Assembly (NCBI RefSeq): GCF_000204055.1 | Contig: NW_006768842.1 | Coordinates: 148,397-212,396, forward strand | DNA from: Melampsora larici-populina 98AG31 | Lineage: Eukaryota > Basidiomycota > Pucciniomycetes > Pucciniales > Melampsoraceae | Direction: 5' to 3' | DNA length: 64,000 nucleotides | Part shown: positions 11,536 through 23,798 of the stretch, piece after piece | How the letters are laid out: every line of letters begins with the position of its first letter | Numbering within the stretch: position 1 is the first letter of the stretch | The notes under the pieces: generated by a model | Databases searched by the model: none | Told to the model about the DNA's origin: nothing | The model's input: the letters and a program-made list of their open reading frames with translations, nothing else | Made by a program: the position numbers and the translations under genes

Positions 11536-13029
11536 TCTTTTCTTGGTGTGTACCTCGAATACGTTCCTGGAACGGCATGAGCAACCGGAGCCAGCGGTTC
11601 CTCCGGTTTCTCAAAGAACGCTCCAGGAACCGCTGGTCACGGTGGGTGGAACCGTGACCAGCGGTCACAAAGGCGGTTTCCTTCCACCGCATCGTGCGGT
11701 GGTGGGAACCGCCTTTGTGACCAAAATGCTGAAAACGTCTCAGAATCGCTACAACTGAATTAAAAGTCACACGTTTCTGAGCGGCTCCGAAAACCGTTAT
11801 CGCGCGGTGCGATTTACCCCCTGGTGTAAATGAGAAGTGTAGATGAACGCAGATGACTGGCCTTCAGCACACTTAAAAAGCCCCAACTGAGGCGAGAGAT
11901 GAGACTTTGTGACTTGATCCACTATAAATCCCAGTTTCCGCGTTTACCTTTTGGTTCTTTCTTAGCAGCGGCTATAGACGTTATTGAGGAAACCAAATTG
12001 CTGGTTTACCATCAACCCGGTACGAGGCGACGCGTCAGCGTCAGGCCTCGAATAAGCTCTGTCCTTTGGGGCTTCAAGTCAGGTAGACGAGGCTGTTTTG
12101 CTTTTGAAGTGATTTCGCACTCAGTGAGAGACCAGTATCGTTCCAAAATAAGTTGACCAGTTATCACAAGAAACCACTGCCAGTCATTTCTCCTAACAAG
12201 ACCTTCCCAGTATAAAGTAATAAGCATATATAGTAGCATAACTGTTGTGTGTTTCGCCCTCTTCAAATAACGAAATAAAATAAACAGATAGAAAGTTCTA
12301 AAGCCTGACTCTGAATGTGCAGCAATTTTACCCTAATGTTGCCTCCGCTAGATATGAATCTAAGTGTATGAATCTCTACGAATGAAACCAATCTTGAAAG
12401 ATAAGGAAAGCCCGCTGTGGTATATCGTATCTCACAAAGATTTTTCTTTGAGAGCCTCAACATGGGCTTTGTCAAGCTAAGCTCCCTAGCAAAATTGACC
12501 TGAAATCCTGCGGCTCTCAGCACAAGCTTTGGGTCTATGCCCTAATCTCCGCAGGTGCGGCGAACGCGCTCGCAAACAAACAACACAATCCCTGATCAAA
12601 GAAGTATTAAGCCCTTGATCTCGCCTCATGTGATACCTGTGACATGGATATTGGTTCTTTCCAAATAGCTATATTCTGGTCAATCTATCATGGCCTAGTG
12701 ATCAAAATAGCGCACAAGTTTCTTATGTTGGTTGAGCATTTAGGGCGTTTGGATCGTTCAAAATACTCGAAGCATCGCTAGTGAGAGAGAACAGGAAATC
12801 CGCCTTGTACACAGCGCTTCAATGGCTTAAGGATTCTTCCTGAATCGCATCGACAATCTTCAGACCATTTTCACGATTTCTGTGGAGTCGTGGACCATAG
12901 GAATCGGATGAGTCATGTTACATATATTGATGAGATTCACAGCATTTGTTCGATCCGGCCGTTGAAAGTTTTTTTACAATTTTTTAACGCTTACCGATAT
13001 GGCTTGTGGGGGGTAGGGCCCAGGGGTTT
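11536..13029. other. Intergenic region between the CACTA element and PDR copy 1
   Basis: About 11570-11730 is a hairpin-rich GC stretch (ACCGCTGGTCACGG pairs with CCGTGACCAGCGGT; GGCGGTTTCC pairs with GGAACCGCC). The remainder, to about 13020, shows short random ORFs only and no recognised gene. Confidence 0.4.
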
Positions 13030-13255
13030 TCCTTCGCGCTCACCGGTGCCTTCGTTTCATCTCTCTCTGTCACCCGCGCTCAGACAACAAGTCATCCGGC
13101 CGCGATTTAATCAACCACAGAGTTACAAGAGAGATTATAGGGTCAACCTTGGTCAAGGACAGATCATTACTCATGAATATCAAAATTGCAAAGTAAAAAG
13201 GCAGCCGTTTATTTTTAATCAGACAATCGTGATAAAACCTGGTGATCTAATCGTC

Positions 13256-13263
13256 TATAAATA
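13256..13263 (+). promoter_or_regulatory. TATA box of PDR copy 1
   Basis: TATAAATA lies 117 bp upstream of the ATG at 13380. The surrounding 200 bp differ strongly from the matching part of copy 2. Confidence 0.5.
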
Positions 13264-13379
13264 GCAATTTTGATATCGTTGCTTTCCTTTCCACTTCTTT
13301 ACCACTTCTCGTCCTGAAAATCCATCTACATATCCTACTTATTTTCTTATCTCAATCTTTCGTACTGAGTCATAACTTC

Positions 13380-16300
13380 ATGTCTACCACCAATCCAAAT
13401 CTCAACCTCGACATCCGTCCGGCTGCCACTCCTTCCCGACGGGACTCTAACGTCACGCGTGCTGGTTCTCGTCTCTCTCTCGAAATCAATGATCTCAAAG
13501 CTGTTGAAAAAAATGAACGAGAAAACGAGGAAATCACCGAAGAGGGCGTGGTGGACGTCGCTCGAGCAGAGGCTGAATTTGCCGAGCTTAAGCGTCAATT
13601 GACCCATGCGTACGTTTGCTGCAATTCCTTGACCCCTAAAGGTAAACAAGTTCTGATTCTCACAATCTTTTCTTACGCGTTCGTTTAGATCCACCTCCAT
13701 CAACCGTAGTCGTCATTCTCTTCCACTTGATAAGGAAAAGGATCAAGATAGCGATGAGTTCGACCTACTCGACTATTTGGTGAGCCTTTTTCACGCGTGC
13801 CGTCCTATAATGTGGCGATCCATTCTTCGGCGATCCCATCGAAATTCCAGTCAAATGCAATGCATCAGAATCACTTTATTGATCAGGTGAAGCGTTTACC
13901 GTCCATTTGTATGCGGTCACTTCACCATGCACAAGATCACTTATTCTCGACGGACTGTATTGATGTACCTATTTCTGCTTACATTATCGTATGAGATCGT
14001 ATGTCGGTGATACATGCGTTTCATCGAACCGTCCCTCTACTTCCGGACACTACTCTCTCACATACTTATCTTTGATTTCTTTTTTTTCTTCACAATCGTC
14101 CGGTCCTTTTGAACTGACATTTGCTTTCTTACCCTACGACAGCGGGGAAGGTCCCAAGAGAGAGACGCACATGGCTTTCACCACAAGCGGCTCGGTGTCG
14201 TATTCTCTGACCTCACTGTTGTTGGCATGGGTGGCATGCGACTTGCAATCCGTACTTTCCCCGATGCCATCAAGGAGTTTTTTCTATTCCCGGTCATCGC
14301 TGTCATGATGCGTGTCATGAAGAAAACGCCCAAGTCGATCATATCAGGCTTCAATGGATTTGTTCGTCCCGGGGAGATGTGCTTTGTGTTGGGTCGACCA
14401 AACTCGGGTTGCTCCACATTCCTCAAAGTCATTGCAAACCAACGGATCGGATTCATGGATATCGCCGGCGCAGTTGAATATGGGGGTATCGATGCAGCAA
14501 CTATGGCTAAAGAGTTCAAGGGAGAGTACGTGTTTACATTGTTCTGTCGCTTTTCATTTCACAATTACTGATCACATGAATGTATGAACTCCTTTTATAG
14601 GGTCGTCTACAATCCCGAGGTAATACTTCCCTCAGCTTCCTCGCAAATTGATTTCTGTCGCTGCATGCATTCCATGCTGACTTTTGCTTGTTACGTAGGA
14701 CGATGTACATCATGCGACCCTGACGGTTGGACAAACTCTCGACTTTGCTCTTTCCACCAAGACGCCTGCCAAGCGGCTTCCCAACCAGACCAAGAAAGTT
14801 TTCAAGGCGCAAGTACTCGACCTCCTCTTGCAAATGCTGGGAATCTCACACACGAAAGACACTTGTACGTATCGCCACTCCTTCTGTGTGATGATCGTGA
14901 TGCAGAATCTGACATTATAATCTCAGATGTTGGAAGTGCCGATGTTCGCGGAGTATCCGGAGGTGAACGAAAGCGTGTGTCAATAGCAGAAATGTTCACA
15001 ACCCGAGCTTGCGTACTTTCGTGGGACAACTCCACTCGAGGTCTTGATGCTTCTACCGCCCTCTCGTATGCCAAGTCTCTCCGGATCTTGACTAACATCT
15101 TCAAGACAACAATGTTTGTGACTCTCTATCAAGCCGGAGAGGGCATTTATGAGCAGTTCGACAAGGTTTGTCTCATTAATGAAGGCCGGCAAGTCTACTT
15201 TGGACCTGCCTCCGAGGCGCGAGCATACATGATGGGATTAGGGTACAAGAACTTGCCACGTCAAACCACAGCCGACTACCTCACTGGTTGTACTGATCCG
15301 AACGAACGTCAATTCGCCGACGGAGTCGACCCTGCTACTGTTCCCAAGACGGCTGAAGAGATGGAACAAGCTTATCTTGCCAGCGACGTCTGCCAACGAA
15401 TGCAGGCTGAGATGAAGGTTTATCGGGCTCATGTCGAGTCAGAGAAACGCGAGCGTGAAGAGTTCTTTAATGCCGTACGCGATGACCGTCACCGTGGAGC
15501 ACCCAAACGAGTCTGTCCTTGTTCTTCTTGAATCGATGATCACATGAAGCTTATTCCATCTCCCATATCTAGTCCCCTCACATGGTTTCGCTTTTGACCC
15601 AACTTCGGGCGCTCACCATCCGAGAGATCCAACTGAAACTACAAGATAGAATGGGCTTGATGTTTAGCTGGGGGACAACGCTGCTGCTCTCAATCGTCGT
15701 CGGTAGTATTTTCCTCAACTTACCTGCGACCTCGGCTGGTGCCTTTACGAGGTAAGATGTCATTCATATCATTTTGAACACAGGAAAGCTGATCTGCGCT
15801 TCACATGTAGAGGGGGAGTCATCTTTCTTGGCCTTTTGTTCAACGTTTTTATCTGTGAGTGGTCTCATCGGTCTTAAGAAGACTTGATTCGAGTGTTTCG
15901 CTAACGCCTTTGTCTAGCGTTCACCGAGTTACCGGCTCAGATGATCGGCCGCCCGATCATGTGGCGACAAACTTCATTCTGCTTCTATCGCCCCGGCGCA
16001 GCAGCTTTGGCAAGCACACTGGCTGATATCCCTTTCTCTGCACCGAAAATTTTCGTCTTTTGTATAATTGTGAGACCTCTCTACCGATACATGTTTTGTG
16101 AAATGACCACTTATGCAGCCGACGTCCTGTGCAGCTGTATTTCATGGCTGGGCTCGTCAGCAACGCTGGTGCTTTCTTCACCTTTTATCTACTAGTATTC
16201 TCCACCTTCATCGCTCTTAGTTCATTCTTCAGATTCCTGGGCGCCATATCTTTCAACTTTGACACGGCCGCACGTATGGCCAGTATTCTTGTTATGACGA

Positions 16301-19300
16301 TGGTCATTTACAGTGGTTACATGATACCTCAACCTGCGATGCGACGATGGCTCGTTTGGGTCAGTCTGTTTGATTGCGAGTCTTTCTGTATTCAGCTTGT
16401 TGCTAACATTCCTTTATGAAATGATAGCTTTACTACATTAATCCTGTTAACTATTCCTTCTGTAAGCATTCATCCATCCTTGAGCTGGGAATTTCCTCCT
16501 GACATTCTACCTGCTATCGTAGCGGCACTCATGGGCAATGAGTTCGGTCGGCTCGATTTGTGAGTATAATCGTTGATTCAAATTCAAGACTTCAGCACAC
16601 TAAATTCGCCTCTTGCTTTTCCTTCAGAACTTGTGATGGAGCGTCCATCGTGCCGAATGGCCCATCTTACCCTTCCACCCTCGGACCAAATCAAATCTGT
16701 ACACTCCGAGGCTCTCGCCCCGGGAACCCAATCGTCATCGGAGAAGATTATATTTCAGCTTCGTATACCTACTCGAAGGATAACGTATGGCGGAATTTCG
16801 GAATCGAAGTGTGCCATTGATCACGTTTACTCGCTCTTCATCTCGCCCCGCTTCTATTATCGATTGACCTGAGTTTGTTTTGATCTCAATAGGTTGCCTA
16901 CTTTGTATTATTCACGATTTGTCTTTTTACAGCCGTAGAAACCTTGTCACTCGGTGCCGGTATGCCAGCCATCAATGTGGTAAGCCACAAGTATCTGCAA
17001 ATATTGAACCTCATTCCTGAATTCATAAAAATCTTTTCTCCCAATCAGTTTGCCAAAGAGAACGCGGAGAGGAAGCGGCTCAACGAATCTCTGCAAAGTC
17101 GAAAACAAGATTTCAGAAGTGGGAAAGCAGAACAAGACCTTAGTGGATTAATCCAGACACGGAAGCCCTTGACATGGGAAGCTCTTACCTACGATGTCCA
17201 AGTACCAGGTGGTCAGAAGCGCCTTTTGAACGAGATATATGGCTACGTGAAGCCGGGAACGTTGACTGCATTGATGGGCTCCTCGGGTTCGTCCTTTCTT
17301 CCGCAGTTTGGGTGCTCTAGGTCTCTGCTGATGCCTCCCCTTCCGGTACTACAGGCGCGGGAAAGACCACACTTCTAGACGTGTTGGCCAATCGCAAGAC
17401 TACTGTACGCTTCATGTCTTCTGGCGCTGTTGTCATGATTGACCTAAACCCGCTTATCTCCAACAGGGTGTGATCGGAGGCGAGGTGTGCATCGCTGGGC
17501 GCGCTCCAGGAGCCGACTTCCAAAGAGGCACAGCTTATTGCGAGCAACAGGACGTTCATGAATGGACCGCCACCGTTCGCGAAGCATTCCGATTCTCAGC
17601 TTATCTTCGACAGCCTCCTCACGTCTCGATCGACGAAAAAGACGCTTACGTTGAAGAGGTCATTCAATTGTTAGAATTGGAGGATCTCGCTGATGGTGTG
17701 TTTCGTTACTGATTGACACCGTGAGACGATTACTCAAGTACTGTTATCTCCCGCAGCCATGATTGGCTTTCCTGGTTTTGGTCTCGGGGTCGAAGCGAGG
17801 AAACGGGTGACAATTGGTGTCGAGCTAGCTGCCAAACCGCAGCTCCTTCTCTTTTTGGATGGTGAGCGTTGATTTCTATTTATACCACGATCATACTCTT
17901 CTCACACGGGACTGCTACTAGAACCTACATCTGGGCTGGACGGTCAAAGTGCATACAATATCGTGCGCTTCTTGAAAAAACTAGCCGGCGCAGGTCAAGC
18001 AATCTTGTACGTGCTTTCAGTTCCTCTTTACCTCACCGCTATTGAAACTCTTCTCCCCCTGTAGGTGTACTATCCATCAACCGAACGCTTTACTTTTCGA
18101 AAATTTTGATCGACTGTTACTATTGAAGGGTGGGGGAAGATGTGTGTACTTTGGCGGCATTGGCAAGGACTCTCACATTCTGCGCTCTTATTTCGAAAAG
18201 AATGGCGCTCAATGTCCCGAATCAGCCAATCCTGCCGAATTCATGCTTGAGGCCATTGGTGCTGGAAACTCCCGTCAGATGGGGGGAAAGAAAGACTGGG
18301 CAGACCGCTGGCTGGATAGTGAAGAACACGCTGAAAATAAGCGCGAGATCGAACGGCTTAAACGGGTATCCATCTCCGACCCCGATGGAGGCTCTACTGA
18401 AATCGCTACATCTTGTATGTCGAGCTCGATGTATTCCCCTTTCACCGTACCGCGCTTCGATCGGCTGACCCCTTGTAACCTTTCCCAGACGCTCAACCCT
18501 TCGGATTCCAGCTCAAGGTTGTCCTCCAGCGGGCCAATCTTGCCTTCTATCGCAATGCGGACTACCAGTGGACCAGATTGTTCAATCACATCTCGATTGG
18601 ACTTATCGCTGGATTGACATTTTTGAGCTTGGGTGATAACATATCTGCATTACAATACAGAATCTTTTCAATATTTGTGGCTGGGGTCTTACCTGCCTTG
18701 GTAAGCCCACTCAATTGATGTCTATCGTATTCACTGCAATTGACCTTGATATACTCACGTCCGAATGAACAGATCATATCCCAAGTCGAACCGGCTTTCA
18801 TAATGGCTCGTATGATCTTTCTGCGGGAATCATCGTCGAGGACTTACATGCAAGAAGTTTTCGCAGTCAGCCAGTTCTTGGCGGAAATGCCGTATTCGAT
18901 ACTCTGTGCCGTAGCCTACTATCTTTTATGGTATTTCCTGACCGGTTTCAACACGGACAGTAACAGAGCAGGCTATGCTTTTTTGAGTTGAGTCTCGGTT
19001 CCTTCTCAATCAATGTCGTCAGAGCTGATTCCCTCGTTACTGACTTTATGTATCCTTTTGGTATCAATAGTGATTATACTCGTGGAAATCTTCGCCGTGA
19101 CTCTCGGTCAAGCGATTGCGGCGCTGTCTCCGAGTATCTTCATCGCATCTCAAATGAACTCTCCCGTAATGTAAGTCAAGATCCCTCGTCCGAATCTTGA
19201 CTGATTGACTGAAGCATCAACTTGTCACCCCTACTTCTCTGTTCGACATCCAGTGTTTTTCTTTCTCTGTTTTGCGGAGTCACTGGTAAGTTTTGCACTT

Positions 19301-19954
19301 CTCCATGTGAAACTTAGCCGCGTATTGACATAGCCATGTCTTCTGTAGTCCCACAGCCCGTCATGCCGAAATTCTGGAGACAATGTTAGTCAATGTGCCA
19401 GCTTTTCAGCCAACGTCTGTTCCTTAATCCTGTTATTGTTTCTGCTTTACAGGGATGTACAATCTGGATCCTTATACAAGGATGATTGCCGGATTGGTGG
19501 TAAACGAATTACATGACTTACGTATCACCTGTGTCCCCGAAGAATTGTGAGTAGCTTGCTCTTCAGTGCTATGCTCGGTGTGTTGACGTTTGAAGTGAAC
19601 CAATCCAGCTCGCGCATCCAACCTCCTAGTGGACAAACGTGTCAACAATGGCTATCTCCGTTTGTCACTTCATCAGGAGGTTACTTGGAGAATCCAAATG
19701 CTACGTCGGATTGTGATTACTGTCAATACCGGGTTGGTGATGAATGTAAGCGATTACAGGAGATTGTCCTTCTACCGTGAAGTCAAAACTGAATCTTTCT
19801 ACCGTCAATTTACCATGCAGTTTTCACTTCCTTAAATTACTCTTACTCCAATCGATGGAGGGATTTAGGGATCATGGTTTGCTACTGTGCATTCAACATT
19901 TTCGTCACATTGATCGCAGCCAAATTCTTGACGCTGAAATACGCCAAGAGATGA
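13380..19954 (+). CDS. PDR-type (ABCG) multidrug ABC transporter, copy 1, 1475 aa
   Basis: Twenty-eight exons join in frame: 13380-13609, 13689-13779, 14143-14525, 14601-14619, 14699-14864, 14927-15510, 15573-15751, 15811-15854, 15918-16069, 16135-16359, 16428-16461, 16523-16559, 16628-16808, 16893-16979, 17049-17286, 17355-17404, 17467-17695, 17757-17861, 17922-18006, 18065-18414, 18489-18700, 18773-18986, 19071-19170, 19254-19285, 19349-19384, 19453-19546, 19609-19745, 19821-19954. The order is NBD1-TMD1-NBD2-TMD2, as in fungal PDR pumps of the plasma membrane. NBD1: Walker [10 protein letters not shown] near 191, [10 protein letters not shown] near 306, degenerate Walker [14 protein letters not shown]. 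The extracellular Cys-rich loop starts near 715. NBD2: GSSGAGKTT near 880, [19 protein letters not shown] near 1010. The C-terminal PPSGQTC ... NPNATSDC loop and last helices are present. Full family length and no internal stop suggest a working pump; substrates cannot be told. Confidence 0.93.
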
Positions 19955-20695
19955 TCCATAGTCTAGCTTCAGTTTCACAACCTCGAAAATCGGTGACCGA
20001 ACCAATTTTGTCGTTTGTGTAAAATTGTCTAGAGCAAATTTGCATGACATTTAAGTGGTCTTGATACTTTCAGGCGACGTTATCAAGCTGGCAATTTTCT
20101 CTCTCTATTAATATAACCTTTATCTCGTTGTAACAAGTTAAACATATATATCTCTTTCATAATCGTTTTAAGTATATCTTGGTTTGTGTTGTTGGGTATT
20201 ACTGTTTTTCATTAATCATACTTGACAAATGTCGATGAAACTATGATTGTAGAGCTATGATATAAAAATTATTGGTTCTAAGTCTTTTGATTGGTCGGCT
20301 GAGACAAGGTGACTATTACATCCCAAATTTCCACGGGTGCCCAGAAGCCAACTACCATATCACATGATACACCCTCAGATCTTCTGTTGTTCATTTGAGA
20401 ATGAACTGCATCTTGCAATTTTTTTTGCTTCATTGAATGTTAAGATTCCCCTGGTTATGAATCCCTTGCTGGCAATAAATAGCACATGACTATGTATGAT
20501 ATGAGAAGACCATTGCCATACCTGAAGAGGAGGAAGTGTGACACCCAAAGCCTGTTCCTTGATTAAGATGTGTGACTTTGAGGCGTGACCAAGTTTCTGT
20601 GATAAGCTTAACTAAGTGTTCCAATTAAAATCATATATTTGCATTTCTCTATTTTTATCATTTTCTCTGACTCTTGTATACAATATGTAGGTGCT
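19955..20695. other. 3' flank of PDR copy 1
   Basis: AT-rich sequence. It is similar to the 3' flank of copy 2 (from 61863) up to about 20605, then unrelated. No gene recognised. At 20696 an AGGACCCCGGCAAGC motif matches the left end of the MITE at 53061, but no right end was found, so it may be a truncated terminus. Confidence 0.45.
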
Positions 20696-20875
20696 TAGGA
20701 CCCCGGCAAGCCCCCTGAGAACCCGGGTATGAATGTAGAATAAAATGAGGCCAAAATTTGCCTGAACATATGTATGAAACAAGAATAAGTTCCAAATTTT
20801 GGCTGAAAAAACCAAGTAACATGGATATCTGGGAGAATAAACCTAAGTCTTCCAGAATTGAAAAAAATCAATGTA

Positions 20876-22322
20876 CAGTCAGTTGCAAAAAGTTTGGAAA
20901 AATCACAACCAAAACCCAGCAAGGTGGTCCGTGCAATTCGGGCAAGCAGGCGGAATCTGGCAGAGACCTGTAAGCCATGTGGTGCCAAACCCCTCCAGCC
21001 CCATAGTGACCGGGTTCCATGGAATTCCAATTCCAGTCCAAGGATACAGGCCTGAACGGAAAAAATTTTCCTCACACGTTTACACCCAACCAACCAATCC
21101 CATCCACATCCAATCCTCGCCTTCCATTCCATTTCAGCACTCTGGATTCTTCCCCGTCAATTCCCTGTAAAATCAATGGGGTATCAATTCTACTGGGAGA
21201 GCATCAAGCTCTTGGCCACCCAGATGGCCATCGACTGCGTCACATGATCAATGTCACACTACGAACCAAGATATCAGCCGTCTCCCTCTGGCGCTGGAAA
21301 TCCCTCTACACCGCAACCAACAGTGTGATCCACAACCCTAAAGGTTACCAGACCCATGGCCGACCCCATGTGTTATCCAAAGAGCATCCCGCTGTCCTCT
21401 ACAAAATTGTCACCGGCAACCCCTTGATCAACCTTGATGAGATTCAACAGATCCTTCTACGACTTTCAGACATTCCAATTTCTAAAGCCACAATCAGTCA
21501 GGAGTTACACCACCGCTTAGGGCTGTTGCATCTTGTCGCTTGCGGGGTTCATTCGGCGCAGTTGATTGAAGACCGCACCGCTTACATGCTGAAAGTTGGG
21601 AACATTCCACCAGAGTATTTTGTATTCATTGGTTCGTCTGTCTCTCTCTATCTTTCCAGAGAGAGACTTGGCCATTAACAAAGCCTCTCCTCAATTAGAT
21701 GAGTCTGGCATCAGGGGTCGTGATACACTTTTTTTCAAGAGTTGGGCTCCCAAGGGCGGTTGCAGTGTCTGACAGCAGTGCGACAACAATACCAAGCATT
21801 GGACTATCCTTCCTGCCGTGTGCAAGCAAGGAATGATAGCAGGCGTGGTCCACAAAGGCCCGGTCAAACGAGTCCATGTGGAACTTTTCCTGGAAAGGGA
21901 GTTGGTATGTGCCATGTGTGCTTCAAGTTGACAGGATGTGACTGACTCTAATCTGATTGTCTCAACTCCTCTAGGTTCCTGTCATGAACCGTTACCCTGC
22001 AGTCAACTTGGTTCTGGTCCTCGACAACGCTCAAATTCACCACGGAGGGATGATCGAGCAGCTTTGCCAAGATGCTGGGGTTCTTTTAGTATACTTAGCA
22101 GCTTACTTCCCGGACATGAATCCCATCAAAAACTGCTTCCACAGCATGAAGTCTCAAATGAGGAGGGATAACATCTGGTTTCACGTTGAGGACTTGAGTG
22201 ACTATATTTTGTTGGTGGCTGCTCAAGTGATGACCCGCAAGCTGTTACAACCCTTAATTTCTTTCTGTGGATACGCTACCGCGGACTATTGGATGGCATA
22301 CAACGGTACAATTGATGAATAG
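20876..22322 (+). pseudogene. Decayed Tc1/mariner-type transposase
   Basis: A Tc1/mariner-like end (TA then CAGTCAGTTGCAAAAAGT) starts at 20876; no matching right end was found. The coding part runs from about 21177 (ATG GGG TAT). One reading frame opens with WESIKLLATQ and shifts to another near 21235 (indel), giving the helix-turn-helix part (ISKATISQELHHRLGL). An intron at about 21632-21698 leads to DESGI (first Asp) and WAPKG, then a TGA at 21770-21772. After a second intron come LVLVLDNAQIHHGG (second Asp) and FPDMNPIKN. In this family the last motif is normally NPIE with the catalytic Glu; here it is Lys. The frameshift, the stop and the lost catalytic residue mark it as dead. It would have cut and pasted its element at TA sites. 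Confidence 0.8.
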
Positions 22323-22707
22323 GTATTCAAAATTTCTCACTTTGTTTGAAGCCTCTCTTGTGTGTTAGTGTTGCAGTGCAGAAGTGGCAAACTGGCCTAA
22401 CCCTATCCCCATGCTTAGTAATTAACGTATTTGAACAAATACCCAATTTATCTGAATGACAACACTTTGAGTTTGTGAGTTACAGTGAGAGTGAGTGAGT
22501 TTGTTTAGTTGAAGTGCCGAATCCAGTGAGATTTCTTTCACCTGTCCTGTTGGATCTTGGTGATGTGAGCTTTGAGCTCGTCTCCCAAACAAGCGGGCCA
22601 GACGTCAAGATCATGTTGGCCTAAGTCCGCCAAACATGAAGCAAGAGAAATGAGGCAGACATCTTGAGATTTCAAAACGTCTGGGTGATTCAATGGTTCA
22701 CAACACC
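22323..22707. other. Intergenic, no feature seen
   Basis: Sequence between the mariner remnant and the foldback MITE. No gene, repeat end or structure recognised. Confidence 0.4.
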
Positions 22708-22710
22708 TTC

Positions 22711-23523
22711 CACTACAAGAAATATAATATTTTCTGGGCAGAAAATTAAATTATTGATACACAAAAATATTGAGAGGCCAGGCAAAGGGCAAAAAATAAA
22801 TAAAAATATGCATCTTGTTCCCTGCGTTGAGAACTTCACTCTCCATATTTTTCCGTATTTTTACAGTCCATATTGATAAGTGTACTAACAATAAACCTTC
22901 ATTATCATCCAATTACAACCTGTAACAAGCACTGAAATTTGGCTCATTAGTGTTTAGAGCTTTTGATTTCTGAGAAAACTCATAACTTTTTCAATTCCGG
23001 GCCAAAACGCTCGATTTTGAGTGCATTGGCAAGCTGGAATGGTCCTCCAAATAGTTCATAATAAGACCACACAGCATGCTGGTCTGCTAAAAAAGATATC
23101 ATCTTTTTTATACATTTGCACATACAGATCCATAGAATTTTTGTCATACTAGCTACATAGTTATTGATATTATGAAAGTTTGAGAACGGGAGTTCAGCTT
23201 TCTAATGCACCTGAAATCAAGTGTTTTGAGGCAGATTTGACAAAGTTATGGGTGTTTTCAGAATTCAAAAGTTTCTCTAAACACTAATCAGCCAAATTTC
23301 AGTGCTTGTTACAGGTTGTAATTGGATGATTATCAAGGTTTATTGTTAGTACACTTATCAATATGGACTGTAAAAATACGGAGAAATATGGAGAGTGAAG
23401 CTCTCAATGCAGGGAACAAGATGCATATTTTTATTCATTTTTTGCCCTTCTCCTGGCCTCTCAATATTTTTGTATATCAATAATTTAATTTTCTGCCCAG
23501 AAAATATTATATTTCTTGTAGTG
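22711..23523. mobile_element. Non-autonomous foldback CACTA MITE, 813 bp
   Basis: It starts CACTACAAGAAAT and ends with the complement ATTTCTTGTAGTG, the classic CACTA terminus. TTC is duplicated at 22708-22710 and 23524-23526. The outer ~270 bp of each arm are highly complementary, and weaker pairing continues almost to the centre, so the whole element can fold into one long hairpin. It has no coding capacity and must depend on a transposase elsewhere. Its ends differ from those of the 6.3-kb CACTA element in this window (CACCCC), so the two probably do not share one enzyme. Confidence 0.92.
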
Positions 23524-23798
23524 TTCTGTGGCTCATGTGACACTCATGATGCTATTGAGCACGGCAAAGCCATTCACTTGCTCACACTGGGATGGAAACT
23601 TGGTCTTCATCAAACTTTTGATTTCATCACATTGGTCATGCGGTTCATGGCGCATAACATGTTTCGTTCGCTGTTCACAACCACAACTGTAACTAAGGTT
23701 AGGACACACTGAAATGAAAATACACAAGCTAGCTAACACACAAGATAACCAACGACTATGATATTGATGACATAACACGCAAGGGTAAAGACACCAAA

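Larger units (their letters stand above)
13030..20605 (+). repeat. Segmental duplication, copy 1 (PDR locus)
   Basis: Sequence similarity to about 54525-62640 begins near GCGCTCACCGGTG and ends near GACCAAGT(T/C)TCTGTGA. It covers the upstream region, all 28 exons, most introns and the 3' flank. The two copies are in the same orientation, about 35 kb apart. Confidence 0.85.

Noticed and set aside
12263..12523. 86-codon minus-strand ORF as a secreted protein gene
   Set aside because: No signal peptide, no splice context, and the sequence around it is non-coding in character.
20876..22323. Intact mariner transposon
   Set aside because: No right inverted repeat was found, and the gene has a frameshift, a stop and a lost catalytic residue.
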